Shown here piece after piece: positions 5,991-12,791 of a DNA stretch of 13,261 bases (its first letter is position 1; the number at the start of each line of letters is the position of its first letter). The notes beneath the pieces are model-generated. The model saw nothing but the letters and a program-made list of their open reading frames with translations, had not been told where the DNA came from and made no database searches. The stretch comes from Methanosarcinales archaeon (GTDB taxonomy: Archaea > Halobacteriota > Methanosarcinia > Methanosarcinales > Methanogasteraceae). Location: contig JAUWGA010000029.1 of assembly GCA_030606635.1 (NCBI GenBank), positions 1 through 13,261 on the forward strand. The letters are read 5' to 3'. A program made the position numbers and the translations under genes.

Positions 5991-7966
5991 AGTTTATAAC
6001 ACTACTTGTCATCGCGCTGCTTGCCGCGCTCTGCATCGGGGGCATGAACATAGGTGGTGCGGCAGCCGCTCCTGATGATCCTGACGACCCCGATGCGCCA
6101 GATGCACCGGGCGTGCCGGGTTCGCCGAACAACCCGCCTACCGCCACACCTGCCACTTCATCAGCTGCTGCACCGGTTGTAGCGCCGGATAGGGGAGGAC
6201 CCGATGTGGGTGGGACCGGGAGTATCGATGATGATACGGTCGTAGATGCCGCTAATGCAAACAGGGTGCTGCTCGATTACTCGATCGATACCATCGCTGT
6301 GGTCTCGATGGGGGCGGAGAACTACTATGTCGTCAGTTACAAAAACGCCGTCTGTGGGAGGGGGATCGAGATCTTCACAGACGATGGTATGGTTGTGACC
6401 GATGCATCGATTGTCGATGCTGTTCTTGAGGCGGCTGCATGGAGGGATGCAGCAATGAAACTCGATCCTGATGAGATCAGTGCCATCAAAGCCCTTGTGG
6501 GGTCGCCGCAGGTGATTGAAAGGACCCGCATCAGCCTGATCACATCATGCGACTCGCTTGATGTGCTGAGCAATGATATCGCAAGTTCGGATGTTGCGGA
6601 TTACGGGGTGCTTTCCACTTTTGGTGAGCGGTTTATGGAGGTGGACGGGAAGATGGTGGAGATAGTAAACGGAACTGGTTTTTTCTTAGGCGATCTGACA
6701 GAGCATCAGAGAACGATCTCAGACATCGTAAACGAGGCGAACAACACCAAGAAATCGCTGTATAAGGACTGGACGGGGAGAAACAACGCTAAAAATCGTG
6801 TTTTCGGGACGCTTGTGCTGATTGTAATTATATTAATAGCTGCAACCTCGCTGATACTTATGAAATCGAAGAATAAGGAACTATCTATTAAAAAACGTGC
6901 ACACAAACTCTTCGAAAGGAAAAAAGAGAATATTATCGATCAATTGCACAGCCGCGATGCTGACGAGCGTGCCAGATCCGCCCTGATGGCTGGCGCGTCC
7001 GCAGAGGTCGATGAAAACGTTATTCCGCATCTGATTGTGCTCCTCGATGACGCCGATGACCGCGTTCGCGCCAATGCCGCGCAGTCGATCAGGCGCATCG
7101 GACAGAAGAACAGGAACCTTGTGCAGTTCGCAAAAGAGCCGCTCAAACGCCATCTCGACGATCCGAGCGATAAGGTGCGAGATGCCATGACGCAGGCGTA
7201 CCAGGTGGTCTGGGGCGAGACTGTAGATGCAGTGGAAATGGCGGGGAATGTGGCGACGATAGAGGCGGCAGAAGCTGCAGGAAAGGCAGAAGGGACTGGA
7301 GAGACAGGGGATGCCGAATCTGCTGTTGTGACGGCAAAGGCGCCAGAAGAAGAGATTTCGAAAGCCACGCTTACCGATGCACAGCAACGGCGCCTCCATG
7401 AACTGAAACACCTGGTGAACCAATCGATAAGCAACCTCCCGGCAGGATGCGATCTCTGCATCCCGCACTACCTCCTGAGCATCTGCACAACAGTTGCCGA
7501 TATGGTCGGGCACGCAAAGGGTGCGGACAGCGAGATGATCGATGAGATGATCGATGCCGGCGAGATGACCTGCAAATATATTGCGGATTTGATAGAGAAC
7601 AGTCGATTTATTGACATTTGCATCTCAAAGAACATGGGCGCGTTCGACGATACCGGGTTTGTAGCTGGAGCCGAGGAATATTCGGACCAATTGGATGCCC
7701 TGATCAGCGATCCTACCGGGTTTGCAGATTCACTGAACATGGAAGAGGAACTGTGGGCTGTGGACAGCGCGATCACAGGGAAGATGGGTGAACTGATGAT
7801 CATACCGATATCCGGGCTGTGGAAGGTGTCAAAAAGTGTTTTCGATGACGCATCCGACGAATCAGGGACCAAACGTGCATTTATGACCATGATATCACGG
7901 GTCATCCTTGGAAGAATACGCGAGATGATGGAGAATCCCGAGATCGTCAGAAGGTTGCGGTTGTAA
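5987..7966 (+). CDS. membrane protein with novel ectodomain, HEAT repeats and shared C-terminal domain
   Basis: A 659-residue protein not recognised as a whole. In order: a signal peptide (residues 1-28, ending GGAAAA); an Asp/Pro-rich stretch (about 29-50); an extracellular alpha/beta-looking domain (about 75-235) with two cysteines (123 and 188) that could form a disulphide; a membrane helix (about 273-292) followed by a strongly basic segment, so the rest is cytoplasmic; HEAT-like helical repeats (about 310-405, e.g. DRVRANAAQSIRRIG); an Ala/Glu-rich linker (about 415-460); and a C-terminal domain (about 464-659) similar to the end of the preceding PKD protein (CIP motif at 491-493, a DQLDALI-type segment, IPISGLW, ENPEIVRR). 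The start overlaps the PKD stop (ATGA), so the two are probably made in step. Partnership on the same membrane is inferred; substrate and role are unknown. Confidence 0.85.
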   Translation: MKFITLLVIALLAALCIGGMNIGGAAAAPDDPDDPDAPDAPGVPGSPNNPPTATPATSSAAAPVVAPDRGGPDVGGTGSIDDDTVVDAANANRVLLDYSIDTIAVVSMGAENYYVVSYKNAVCGRGIEIFTDDGMVVTDASIVDAVLEAAAWRDAAMKLDPDEISAIKALVGSPQVIERTRISLITSCDSLDVLSNDIASSDVADYGVLSTFGERFMEVDGKMVEIVNGTGFFLGDLTEHQRTISDIVNEANNTKKSLYKDWTGRNNAKNRVFGTLVLIVIILIAATSLILMKSKNKELSIKKRAHKLFERKKENIIDQLHSRDADERARSALMAGASAEVDENVIPHLIVLLDDADDRVRANAAQSIRRIGQKNRNLVQFAKEPLKRHLDDPSDKVRDAMTQAYQVVWGETVDAVEMAGNVATIEAAEAAGKAEGTGETGDAESAVVTAKAPEEEISKATLTDAQQRRLHELKHLVNQSISNLPAGCDLCIPHYLLSICTTVADMVGHAKGADSEMIDEMIDAGEMTCKYIADLIENSRFIDICISKNMGAFDDTGFVAGAEEYSDQLDALISDPTGFADSLNMEEELWAVDSAITGKMGELMIIPISGLWKVSKSVFDDASDESGTKRAFMTMISRVILGRIREMMENPEIVRRLRL

Positions 7967-7988
7967 ACGGGATAAAATAGGTGCTGAC

Positions 7989-8267
7989 ATGTCACAGGAA
8001 AAGAATACGATCGAGGAATACGATGCGATCTTAAAGGAGGTCAGGGGACTGATGGTCGCAAAGAATGCGGATTATGGGGATTCGTGGAGAGAGATGCGAC
8101 TCCCGTCAATAACAGACCAGATACTCGTTAAAGCATACCGAATACGCAGCATGGAGGAGTCGGGAGGACCTCCAAAGGTTTCCGAAGGCATTGCGTCTGA
8201 ATACCGGGATATCCTGAATTACTGCGTATTCGCGCTGATAAAATTACGCGACGAAAAAACGGCATGA
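7989..8267 (+). CDS. DUF1599-family small protein
   Basis: A 92-residue soluble protein with the hallmark sequence of DUF1599 (also called nucleotide modification associated domain 1): KNADYGDSWREMR at residues 25-37, then a TDQILVKAYRI helix, and SEGIASEYRDILNY followed by a hydrophobic FALIKL helix. The family is small, helical and rich in conserved acidic residues, and has been linked by gene context to nucleotide metabolism or modification; its activity is not established here. AGGTG (7978-7982) lies six bases before the ATG. The gene begins 22 bases after the HEAT membrane protein on the same strand, so it is probably in that transcript, although functional coupling is unproven. Confidence 0.8.
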   Translation: MSQEKNTIEEYDAILKEVRGLMVAKNADYGDSWREMRLPSITDQILVKAYRIRSMEESGGPPKVSEGIASEYRDILNYCVFALIKLRDEKTA

Positions 8268-8300
8268 GCGAAGCGGAACATGGGCGCTTGCATCATCTTA

Positions 8301-8316
8301 TGCCGCATCGGCGGCA
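8301..8316 (+). terminator. short GC hairpin after the DUF1599 gene
   Basis: TGCCGC and GCGGCA form a perfect 6-bp stem with a 4-base loop, 34 bases after the DUF1599 stop. There is no T-run behind it, so it may not terminate transcription in an archaeon, where T-tracts matter most. Confidence 0.25.
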
Positions 8317-8351
8317 CTTGCGGTACTCTGAGGCGGGTATTGGTCGAGACC

Positions 8352-8360
8352 TTGATATAT
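8352..8360 (+). promoter_or_regulatory. TATA box for the HAD gene
   Basis: TTGATATAT is centred about 27 bases upstream of the ATG at 8383 and 21 before the ATG at 8377, so transcription should begin at or next to the start codon. This leaderless arrangement fits the lack of a ribosome binding site. It also rules out the ATG at 8359, which would lie in the TATA box itself. Confidence 0.55.
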
Positions 8361-8382
8361 GCGGCGTCCTAAGCTGATGATT

Positions 8383-9357
8383 ATGAACATTATATGCTTT
8401 GATCTGGAAGGTCCGCTGTCGCCGCAGGACAATGCCTACGAGGTGACCTCCTTAATCGAGAACGGGGATGTGATATTCGAGACGCTGAGCCGATACGACG
8501 ACGTACTGGCGCTTGCAGGTCGCGAGAATTACGAGCCAGGTGATACGCTTGCGCTCATCGTCCCGTTCCTGCTTGTGCACGGGATCAGGGAAGGGGATAT
8601 CACAGAGATATCATCGCGTGCAAGGATCGTGCCTGGCGCAAAGGACCTGATTGCAAGATTGAAAAGAGATGGCTGGGATGTACACATCATCTCGACGAGT
8701 TATGAGCAGCACGCATACCAGATCGGTGCGGCGCTTGGTGTTACCCAGGATCATATCGCATGTACGCGCCTCGACCTTGAAGGATTACGGGGAAGACTCA
8801 CAGATGACGATATCGCTTGCATACGCGGCATCGAGGAGGAGATTCTCAGCACTGAAGACGATGATGCGGTGTTCCGGAGATTGGATGCTTTCTACTTCGA
8901 CGAACTGAAAGAGACAGCGCTTGGCGATATCTTTTCAATGGTGAGGGTGGTCGGAGGCGCACGCAAGGTCCAGGCGATGGAAGCGATCGCTCTCGGTCAC
9001 GGCATGACACCCGGGGACGTGGTCGTTGTCGGGGATTCGATCACAGACTTTGCGATGCTCGGGCGTGTGCGGGATGCAGGCGGGATTGCGATCGTTTTCA
9101 ATGGCAACGAGTACGCAGTCCCGTATGCGAACATCGCGCTCTGTGGAACCGATATCGGGCTATTGTGGGAGTTTGCGAATGCATACGCACGCGGGAACGA
9201 CGTGATCGAACTGGCACGCACGCTCGAGCAGGAATACAGGGGTGACCCGCGGGTCGATTGCCTTGTTGGAGCGGATGCGGCTAAGATCGTGACCGTTGTG
9301 GAGGCGCACAGGCGGTTTCGGAAACTGGTTCGCGGCGAGGCTGCGAAACTGGGGTGA
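8383..9357 (+). CDS. HAD-superfamily protein of the archaeal 'EhaR' type (COG4030-like)
   Basis: A predicted cytoplasmic phosphohydrolase of 324 residues. HAD motifs: I, FDLEGPL (residues 6-12); II, IISTS with Ser104; III, Lys195 in ARKVQAME; IV, GDSITD (217-222). Motif I is D-x-E rather than the usual D-x-D, as in ThrH-like phosphoserine phosphatases. The N-terminus (DLEGPLSPQDNAYE) and the SRYDDVLA segment resemble proteins annotated as energy-converting hydrogenase A subunit R in methanogens. No other Eha genes lie in this window, so a hydrogenase role is not supported here. The start at 8383 is chosen from the TATA box position and because the fold begins at once; the longer frame starts at 8359 and another ATG lies at 8377. 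It stands alone, transcribed from its own promoter. Substrate unknown. Confidence 0.85.
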   Translation: MNIICFDLEGPLSPQDNAYEVTSLIENGDVIFETLSRYDDVLALAGRENYEPGDTLALIVPFLLVHGIREGDITEISSRARIVPGAKDLIARLKRDGWDVHIISTSYEQHAYQIGAALGVTQDHIACTRLDLEGLRGRLTDDDIACIRGIEEEILSTEDDDAVFRRLDAFYFDELKETALGDIFSMVRVVGGARKVQAMEAIALGHGMTPGDVVVVGDSITDFAMLGRVRDAGGIAIVFNGNEYAVPYANIALCGTDIGLLWEFANAYARGNDVIELARTLEQEYRGDPRVDCLVGADAAKIVTVVEAHRRFRKLVRGEAAKLG

Positions 9358-9410
9358 ATGGGGATGTACGTTTTGGGACGGGGTCAATATGCGGGGTTTG
9401 GTAATACTCG

Positions 9411-9415
9411 TTTTT
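9411..9415 (+). terminator. possible T-run terminator after the HAD gene
   Basis: Five consecutive T residues, followed by a T-rich stretch to 9421, lie about 55 bases after the HAD stop. Archaeal RNA polymerase can stop at T-tracts, but this one is short. Confidence 0.2.
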
Positions 9416-9480
9416 CTGTTCAAGATGACTCTTGCCTGCGCGCTTATGCTGAATACGCCTGCAACGCCCCACACAACAAC

Positions 9481-9492
9481 GTTAATATTACC
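9481..9492 (+). promoter_or_regulatory. possible TATA box for the rpl40e operon
   Basis: GTTAATATTACC lies about 40 bases before the L40e ATG. It would give a leader of roughly 10-20 bases that includes the GAGGATC ribosome binding site at 9513-9519. A second AT-rich element, CCCTATAACG at 9497-9506, is nearer but would leave no leader. Confidence 0.35.
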
Positions 9493-9525
9493 GCACCCTA
9501 TAACGGTATGTAGAGGATCAAGAAA

Positions 9526-9672
9526 ATGACACGATTTGAAGAAGCAGAAAACAAACTGCTGCGTAAGAAGATATGCATGAAATGTAATGCACGCAATCCG
9601 ATCCGGGCGACCAGATGCAGGAAATGCGGTTACAAACATCTGCGCATGAAGTCGAAGGAAAGTAGAGGATGA
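9526..9672 (+). CDS. rpl40e: large ribosomal subunit protein eL40 (L40e)
   Basis: A 48-residue zinc-ribbon protein of the large ribosomal subunit, full length for archaea. It has CMKC (Cys17, Cys20) and CRKC (Cys31, Cys34) ten residues apart, which bind zinc, and the family signature ICMKCNARN followed by CRKCGYKHLR. A GAGG ribosome binding site at 9513-9516 lies nine bases before the ATG. The gene's TGA (9670-9672) overlaps the ATG (9669) of the GGGP synthase, so the two are translationally coupled. In eukaryotes the same protein is made as a ubiquitin fusion; here it stands alone. Confidence 0.97.
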   Translation: MTRFEEAENKLLRKKICMKCNARNPIRATRCRKCGYKHLRMKSKESRG

Positions 9673-10409
9673 GCACAGAGCAGTATCTCGATGACGTTAT
9701 AAAACGGGATGGCGCGGCGCACCTCACCCTGATCGATCCGGATGCAGGATCCCCTTCCGTGGCATCCGGGATCGCAGAGGCGGCGACAAAAGCCGGCAGC
9801 AGCGCGATCATGGTCGGTGGCTCGGTCGGTGCATCCGGTGACGTCCTCGACGAGACACTGCGTGCGATCAAGGAGGTGACCGACCTCCCGACCATCCTGT
9901 TTCCGGCAAGCGCATCCGGAATCAGCAGATACGCAGACTCCATATTCTTTATGAGTCTATTAAATTCAAGGGATGTCGGGTATCTGATCACCAACCAGAT
10001 GATTGGGGCAAAAACCGTTTTAGATTACGGAATCGAGCCGATCCCGATGGCATATATCATCGTAGAGCCGGGCGGCACAGCCGGCTGGGTCGGGGATGCG
10101 AAACTGATCCCGAGAGAGAAGCCGGAACTTGCAGTGGCTTACTCGCTTGCAGGAAAGTTTCTTGGCATGAGGTACACATACCTAGAGGCGGGTTCCGGTG
10201 CGTCCGACCCTGTGCCGCCGGAGATGATCCGTGCTGTTAAGAGGGCAGGCTGCGAGACGCTCGTGGTCGGAGGCGGGATCCGAAGCGCGAAATCCGCAAG
10301 AGCCGCCGCGGAAGCTGGTGCGGATATCATTGTGACAGGCACCGCGGTCGAAGAGACATCAGAGATACAGAGAACGATTACCGAATTTGTTAATGCGATA
10401 AAAAAGTGA
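9669..10409 (+). CDS. geranylgeranylglyceryl phosphate synthase
   Basis: Catalyses the first ether bond of archaeal membrane lipids, joining geranylgeranyl diphosphate to glycerol-1-phosphate. The 246 residues are normal for this TIM-barrel prenyltransferase. Visible motifs: LIDPD (21-25), MVGGSVG (48-54), the FMSLLNS helix (94-100), IIVEPGGTAGWVGDAK (130-145), YLEAGSGA (171-178), and the phosphate-binding GGGIR (201-205) and VTG (222-224). The length and the EPGGTAGWVG form match the group II enzymes of methanogens and many other archaea rather than the shorter group I (PcrB-like) type. It is coupled to rpl40e upstream by ATGA and is followed four bases later by prefoldin beta, forming a three-gene operon. 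Confidence 0.96.
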   Translation: MSTEQYLDDVIKRDGAAHLTLIDPDAGSPSVASGIAEAATKAGSSAIMVGGSVGASGDVLDETLRAIKEVTDLPTILFPASASGISRYADSIFFMSLLNSRDVGYLITNQMIGAKTVLDYGIEPIPMAYIIVEPGGTAGWVGDAKLIPREKPELAVAYSLAGKFLGMRYTYLEAGSGASDPVPPEMIRAVKRAGCETLVVGGGIRSAKSARAAAEAGADIIVTGTAVEETSEIQRTITEFVNAIKK

Positions 10410-10413
10410 TAAT

Positions 10414-10779
10414 ATGACTACTGAGATACCACCACAAGTACAGCATCAACTTGCGCAACTTCAGCAGGTTCAGCAGCAGGCGCAGGCGCTTGCATCACAG
10501 AAGGCGCAGGTGACATCAGCGCTCAACGAGACCGAGATGGCTCTCGAAGAACTTTCGAAACTCGAGGATGACGCAGTGATCTACAAGAATGTCGGGCAAC
10601 TCCTGATCAAGGGCGAGCGCGAGTCTGTTGCAACAGAACTTACCGAGAAGAAAGACACGATGGAACTTCGGGTACGCACGCTCGAAAAGCAGGAAGAACG
10701 CATCCAGAAACGGTTCCAGCAGTTGCAGGAGCAGTTGCGCAGTGCGATCGGCGGCGGCGCTGGTGGCGGAATGGCGTGA
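10414..10779 (+). CDS. pfdB: prefoldin subunit beta
   Basis: Beta subunit of the hexameric (alpha2 beta4) chaperone that captures unfolded proteins and passes them to the thermosome. The 121 residues match the family. Two long coiled-coil helices flank the central hairpin: the first is Gln-rich (VQHQLAQLQQVQQQAQAL, residues 8-25), the middle has the family's AVIYKNVGQLLIK segment (54-66), and the second helix is charged (KKDTMELRVRTLEKQEERI). A Gly/Ala-rich tail ends the protein. It starts four bases after the GGGP synthase stop, with a weak GTGAT upstream, so it is read from the same message. The alpha subunit is not in this window. Confidence 0.96.
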   Translation: MTTEIPPQVQHQLAQLQQVQQQAQALASQKAQVTSALNETEMALEELSKLEDDAVIYKNVGQLLIKGERESVATELTEKKDTMELRVRTLEKQEERIQKRFQQLQEQLRSAIGGGAGGGMA

Positions 10780-10796
10780 CTTATTAAAGCAGGGAA

Positions 10797-10805
10797 TTTA
10801 TATTA
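10797..10805 (+). promoter_or_regulatory. strong TATA-like element after pfdB
   Basis: TTTATATTA is a close match to the archaeal TATA box and lies 230 bases before the Roadblock start. Transcription from it would begin near 10825-10830 and include the stem-loop at 10842-10885. A second candidate, TCTATATGA, lies at 10829-10837. Confidence 0.4.
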
Positions 10806-10841
10806 CTCCGCAAGTGTAATTTGGAACTCTATATGATCCCC

Positions 10842-10885
10842 ACAGAGAGCACAGAGTTTTTAAATCGATCCTCTGTGTCCTCTGT
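10842..10885 (+). repeat. 15-bp imperfect stem-loop built from ACAGAG repeats
   Basis: The left arm (10842-10856) has ACAGAG twice and the right arm (10871-10885) has CTCTGT twice. They pair over 15 positions with one A-C mismatch and one G-U pair, enclosing a 14-base AT-rich loop that begins with five T. It could end the pfdB operon, form a structured leader or small RNA, or be a dispersed palindromic repeat of the REP type. Confidence 0.6.
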
Positions 10886-10962
10886 TGTTGTATTTCCTAC
10901 TGATGTCATTTTTTGAGATGTTCGCGCAACCGACATCTTTACATACACAGGGCACAAACCAT

Positions 10963-10971
10963 ACTATAATT
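10963..10971 (+). promoter_or_regulatory. possible TATA box for the Roadblock/V4R operon
   Basis: ACTATAATT is centred about 60 bases before the ATG at 11027. It predicts a leader of roughly 35 bases ending in the GGTG ribosome binding site (11018-11021). Confidence 0.35.
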
Positions 10972-11026
10972 GGAACATACATCCCAAAACAATGTCCATT
11001 ATGCGGGAATTCCGAACGGTGTAGTC

Positions 11027-11404
11027 ATGCCTCATACAACGATCGACCAATTAAACGTGCTCCTCGCGGAGCTGACCGCTCGCGTCGATTGCATACGCGG
11101 GATTGTCATCTCATCCGCAGACGGTCTTAAGATAGCGGATCGATTTCGTGATCACTCTTATGACACCCCGATCGCCCACGCGATCAGTGCATCGATAGTC
11201 GGTCTGGCAAACAAATCCGTCCGCAATCTCAGCTTGCCACCATCCGACCGTATAGTGATTTATACTGGTGAAGGGATCGTCGCGGTCTTCAATCTTGGAA
11301 ATGCTTCGCTGTTATCTCTGCTCGACCCTGACGCCAACGTCGGGCTGGTGATGATTGAACTGCAACACACCGCTGAAAAGGTCAAAAAGGTTATGAGGTT
11401 ATAG
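11027..11404 (+). CDS. Roadblock/LC7-domain protein
   Basis: A 125-residue single-domain protein with the Roadblock/LC7 pattern: an N-terminal helix, the strand-turn-strand GIVISSADGLKIAD (residues 25-38), a long Ala/Ser helix, and the paired strands DRIVIYTGEGIVAVFNLG, ending in a helix after the NVGLVMIEL strand. Family members form dimers and in bacteria and eukaryotes regulate small GTPases (e.g. MglB, Ragulator subunits). No GTPase lies next to it here apart from the distant engB. The ATG at 11027 is chosen over the TTG at 10970 because GGTG at 11018-11021 lies five bases before it and the shorter protein matches the domain. It is followed one base later by the V4R-like gene. Confidence 0.8.
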   Translation: MPHTTIDQLNVLLAELTARVDCIRGIVISSADGLKIADRFRDHSYDTPIAHAISASIVGLANKSVRNLSLPPSDRIVIYTGEGIVAVFNLGNASLLSLLDPDANVGLVMIELQHTAEKVKKVMRL

Positions 11405-11405
11405 G

Positions 11406-11870
11406 GTGAAAACAGAAGGTATGGAACTGGACGAGGATATGAACATCCCGATATACCCAAGGGCTGGCGATCTGGTGTTGCTAATGAACTCGCTTGTCGA
11501 TGTGATCGGCAAAGGGAGCGCGGGTATTTTATATAATTTCGGTAAGCAGCTCGCAGAGAGGTACCATGCGCGCATGAGTATACCAAAAAACCTCGATCCT
11601 GATGCGATCTTTAAGAATATCTTGAGCAGCATGATGTTTTCCGACTGGTTCACAAAGATGGAGATCGATAGAAGCGATGGATTTGTTGTTACGCTGCACA
11701 ATGTCTTCGAACTGGATGCGGACGAGGACAACTGCAATTTTATCCGTGGTTTTCTTGCCGGGCTCTCATCGAGCATCTACCGCACACCATACACCTGCAA
11801 AGAGAGCCGCGATCCAGAGAAGGTTAGTGTCTTCGCGCTCACCGCGCGGAATCCTTCTATGAACTATTAA
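11406..11870 (+). CDS. V4R/Bet3-like ligand-binding domain protein
   Basis: A 154-residue soluble protein tentatively assigned to the V4R (vinyl-4-reductase) fold, which is related to the eukaryotic TRAPP subunit Bet3. Supporting features: an N-terminal helix with GSAGILYNFGKQLAERY (residues 39-55), and a C-terminal FIRGFLAGLSSSIYRTPYTC segment followed by a final VSVFALTA strand, the usual layout of V4R proteins. The GTG start at 11406 is chosen because GAGGT at 11395-11399 is six bases upstream; an ATG at 11421 is possible but badly spaced. The gene starts one base after the Roadblock stop, so the two are coupled. V4R domains in archaea often sense small molecules; no ligand can be named. 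Few cysteines are present, so a metal site is not obvious. Assignment is moderate only. Confidence 0.5.
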   Translation: MKTEGMELDEDMNIPIYPRAGDLVLLMNSLVDVIGKGSAGILYNFGKQLAERYHARMSIPKNLDPDAIFKNILSSMMFSDWFTKMEIDRSDGFVVTLHNVFELDADEDNCNFIRGFLAGLSSSIYRTPYTCKESRDPEKVSVFALTARNPSMNY

Positions 11871-11874
11871 TCAA

Positions 11875-11893
11875 TTGCCGCCCATACCGGCAA
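11875..11893 (+). terminator. 6-bp hairpin after the V4R-like gene
   Basis: TTGCCG and CGGCAA pair across a 7-base loop, four bases after the stop codon. There is no T-run immediately after it, so its role as terminator is uncertain. Confidence 0.25.
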
Positions 11894-11955
11894 CCATCAT
11901 GAATGAAAGGTTAGTTTAAATTTGCGTAACTCAACCGGAAGCGCAGCGGGATCGA

Positions 11956-11972
11956 AACCAAAACATATTTTT
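11956..11972 (+). promoter_or_regulatory. BRE/TATA promoter of hemD
   Basis: An A-rich BRE-like stretch (AACCAAAA) runs into CATATTTTT, centred about 28 bases before the hemD ATG. With no ribosome binding site upstream of that ATG, the message is probably leaderless. Confidence 0.6.
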
Positions 11973-11994
11973 ACCACCCTGCCAAACAACCATC

Positions 11995-12786
11995 ATGGAA
12001 AACCCGGTCATCGCAATCATGCGCCCTGACATGCATCTCGATTCCTCGATCACGCTTCTGCACTCTCATGGCTTTGACGTGATCGCTGCACCGATGATCG
12101 AACTTCGGGACAATCGCGACAGCAATTTCGATGGGTTTGTAGAGCGCGTGCTCGCCTGCGAATCGGATACCGTGATATTCACCAGCGCAAACGGAATCGC
12201 ATTCACGATGCAGAAGATCGATTACCCTGAGCGTTTCGTTCAGGCGCTTAACCAGACATCGGTCGTTGCCATCGGATCAAAGACGAAGATAGCGCTTGAG
12301 ACGCGGGGCATAAACGTCTCCCTGATGCCGGATTCCTACAGTTCGAAGGGGATCGCTGAGCTGTTGCGCGGCACTGACGGCAAGACTGTGGAAGTGGTGC
12401 GGAGTACGCACGGCGATCCCGCGCTGATCACAGAACTGAGAGGTTCCGGAGGTGGGGTTGAGGTGCACGAGACCGCGGTGTACCGGCTGGTGCTTCCGGA
12501 TGACGGCAGGCAGCAGCGGATGATCGAGGATGCGCTTAACGGGAAGATCGATGTCTTCGCATTCACCAGTGCGATGACCGTCCACAACTTCATGACGGTC
12601 GCACGGTCGATGGGCGCGGAGGCAGGGATCGTGGACGTGCTATGCGAGAGAGTCGTTGCAGCGATCGGAGATCCCACCGCAGATGTCCTTTCCGGCTATG
12701 GCGTCAGTGTGGACGTAATGCCAGAGAAGTTCACGTTTAAGGACATGGTCGATGCAATCATGTTTATGTGCCGTCGTGCCAAGTAA
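11995..12786 (+). CDS. hemD: uroporphyrinogen-III synthase
   Basis: Cyclises hydroxymethylbilane with inversion of ring D to give uroporphyrinogen III, the branch point to sirohaem, haem, cobalamin and coenzyme F430. The 263 residues and two-lobed pattern fit the family, which is weakly conserved. Recognisable pieces are FTSANGI in lobe 1, AIGSKTKIALETRGI, PDSYSSKGIAELL, VVRSTHGDPALI, ETAVYRLV, FAFTSAMTVHNFM and VVAAIGDPTADVL, followed by MPEKFTFKDMVDAI. The start is set by the promoter position (leaderless) and the absence of upstream frame. The gene ends five bases before ccmB, so tetrapyrrole synthesis and cytochrome c maturation may share a transcript. Confidence 0.93.
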   Translation: MENPVIAIMRPDMHLDSSITLLHSHGFDVIAAPMIELRDNRDSNFDGFVERVLACESDTVIFTSANGIAFTMQKIDYPERFVQALNQTSVVAIGSKTKIALETRGINVSLMPDSYSSKGIAELLRGTDGKTVEVVRSTHGDPALITELRGSGGGVEVHETAVYRLVLPDDGRQQRMIEDALNGKIDVFAFTSAMTVHNFMTVARSMGAEAGIVDVLCERVVAAIGDPTADVLSGYGVSVDVMPEKFTFKDMVDAIMFMCRRAK

Positions 12787-12791
12787 GCGAT

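Noticed and set aside
6881..7513. Minus-strand open frame opposite the HEAT region
   Set aside because: Antisense to the HEAT membrane protein, with no recognisable domain or promoter.
9296..9529. 77-residue frame between the HAD gene and rpl40e
   Set aside because: It overlaps the end of the HAD gene, has no ribosome binding site, and its Trp/Gly-rich start is simply the HAD 3' end read in another frame.
11935..11962. tRNA-like T-arm sequence (GGGATCGAAACC) before hemD
   Set aside because: The flanking bases do not form the T stem, and no anticodon or acceptor stem is present. The span is better explained as a BRE/TATA promoter.
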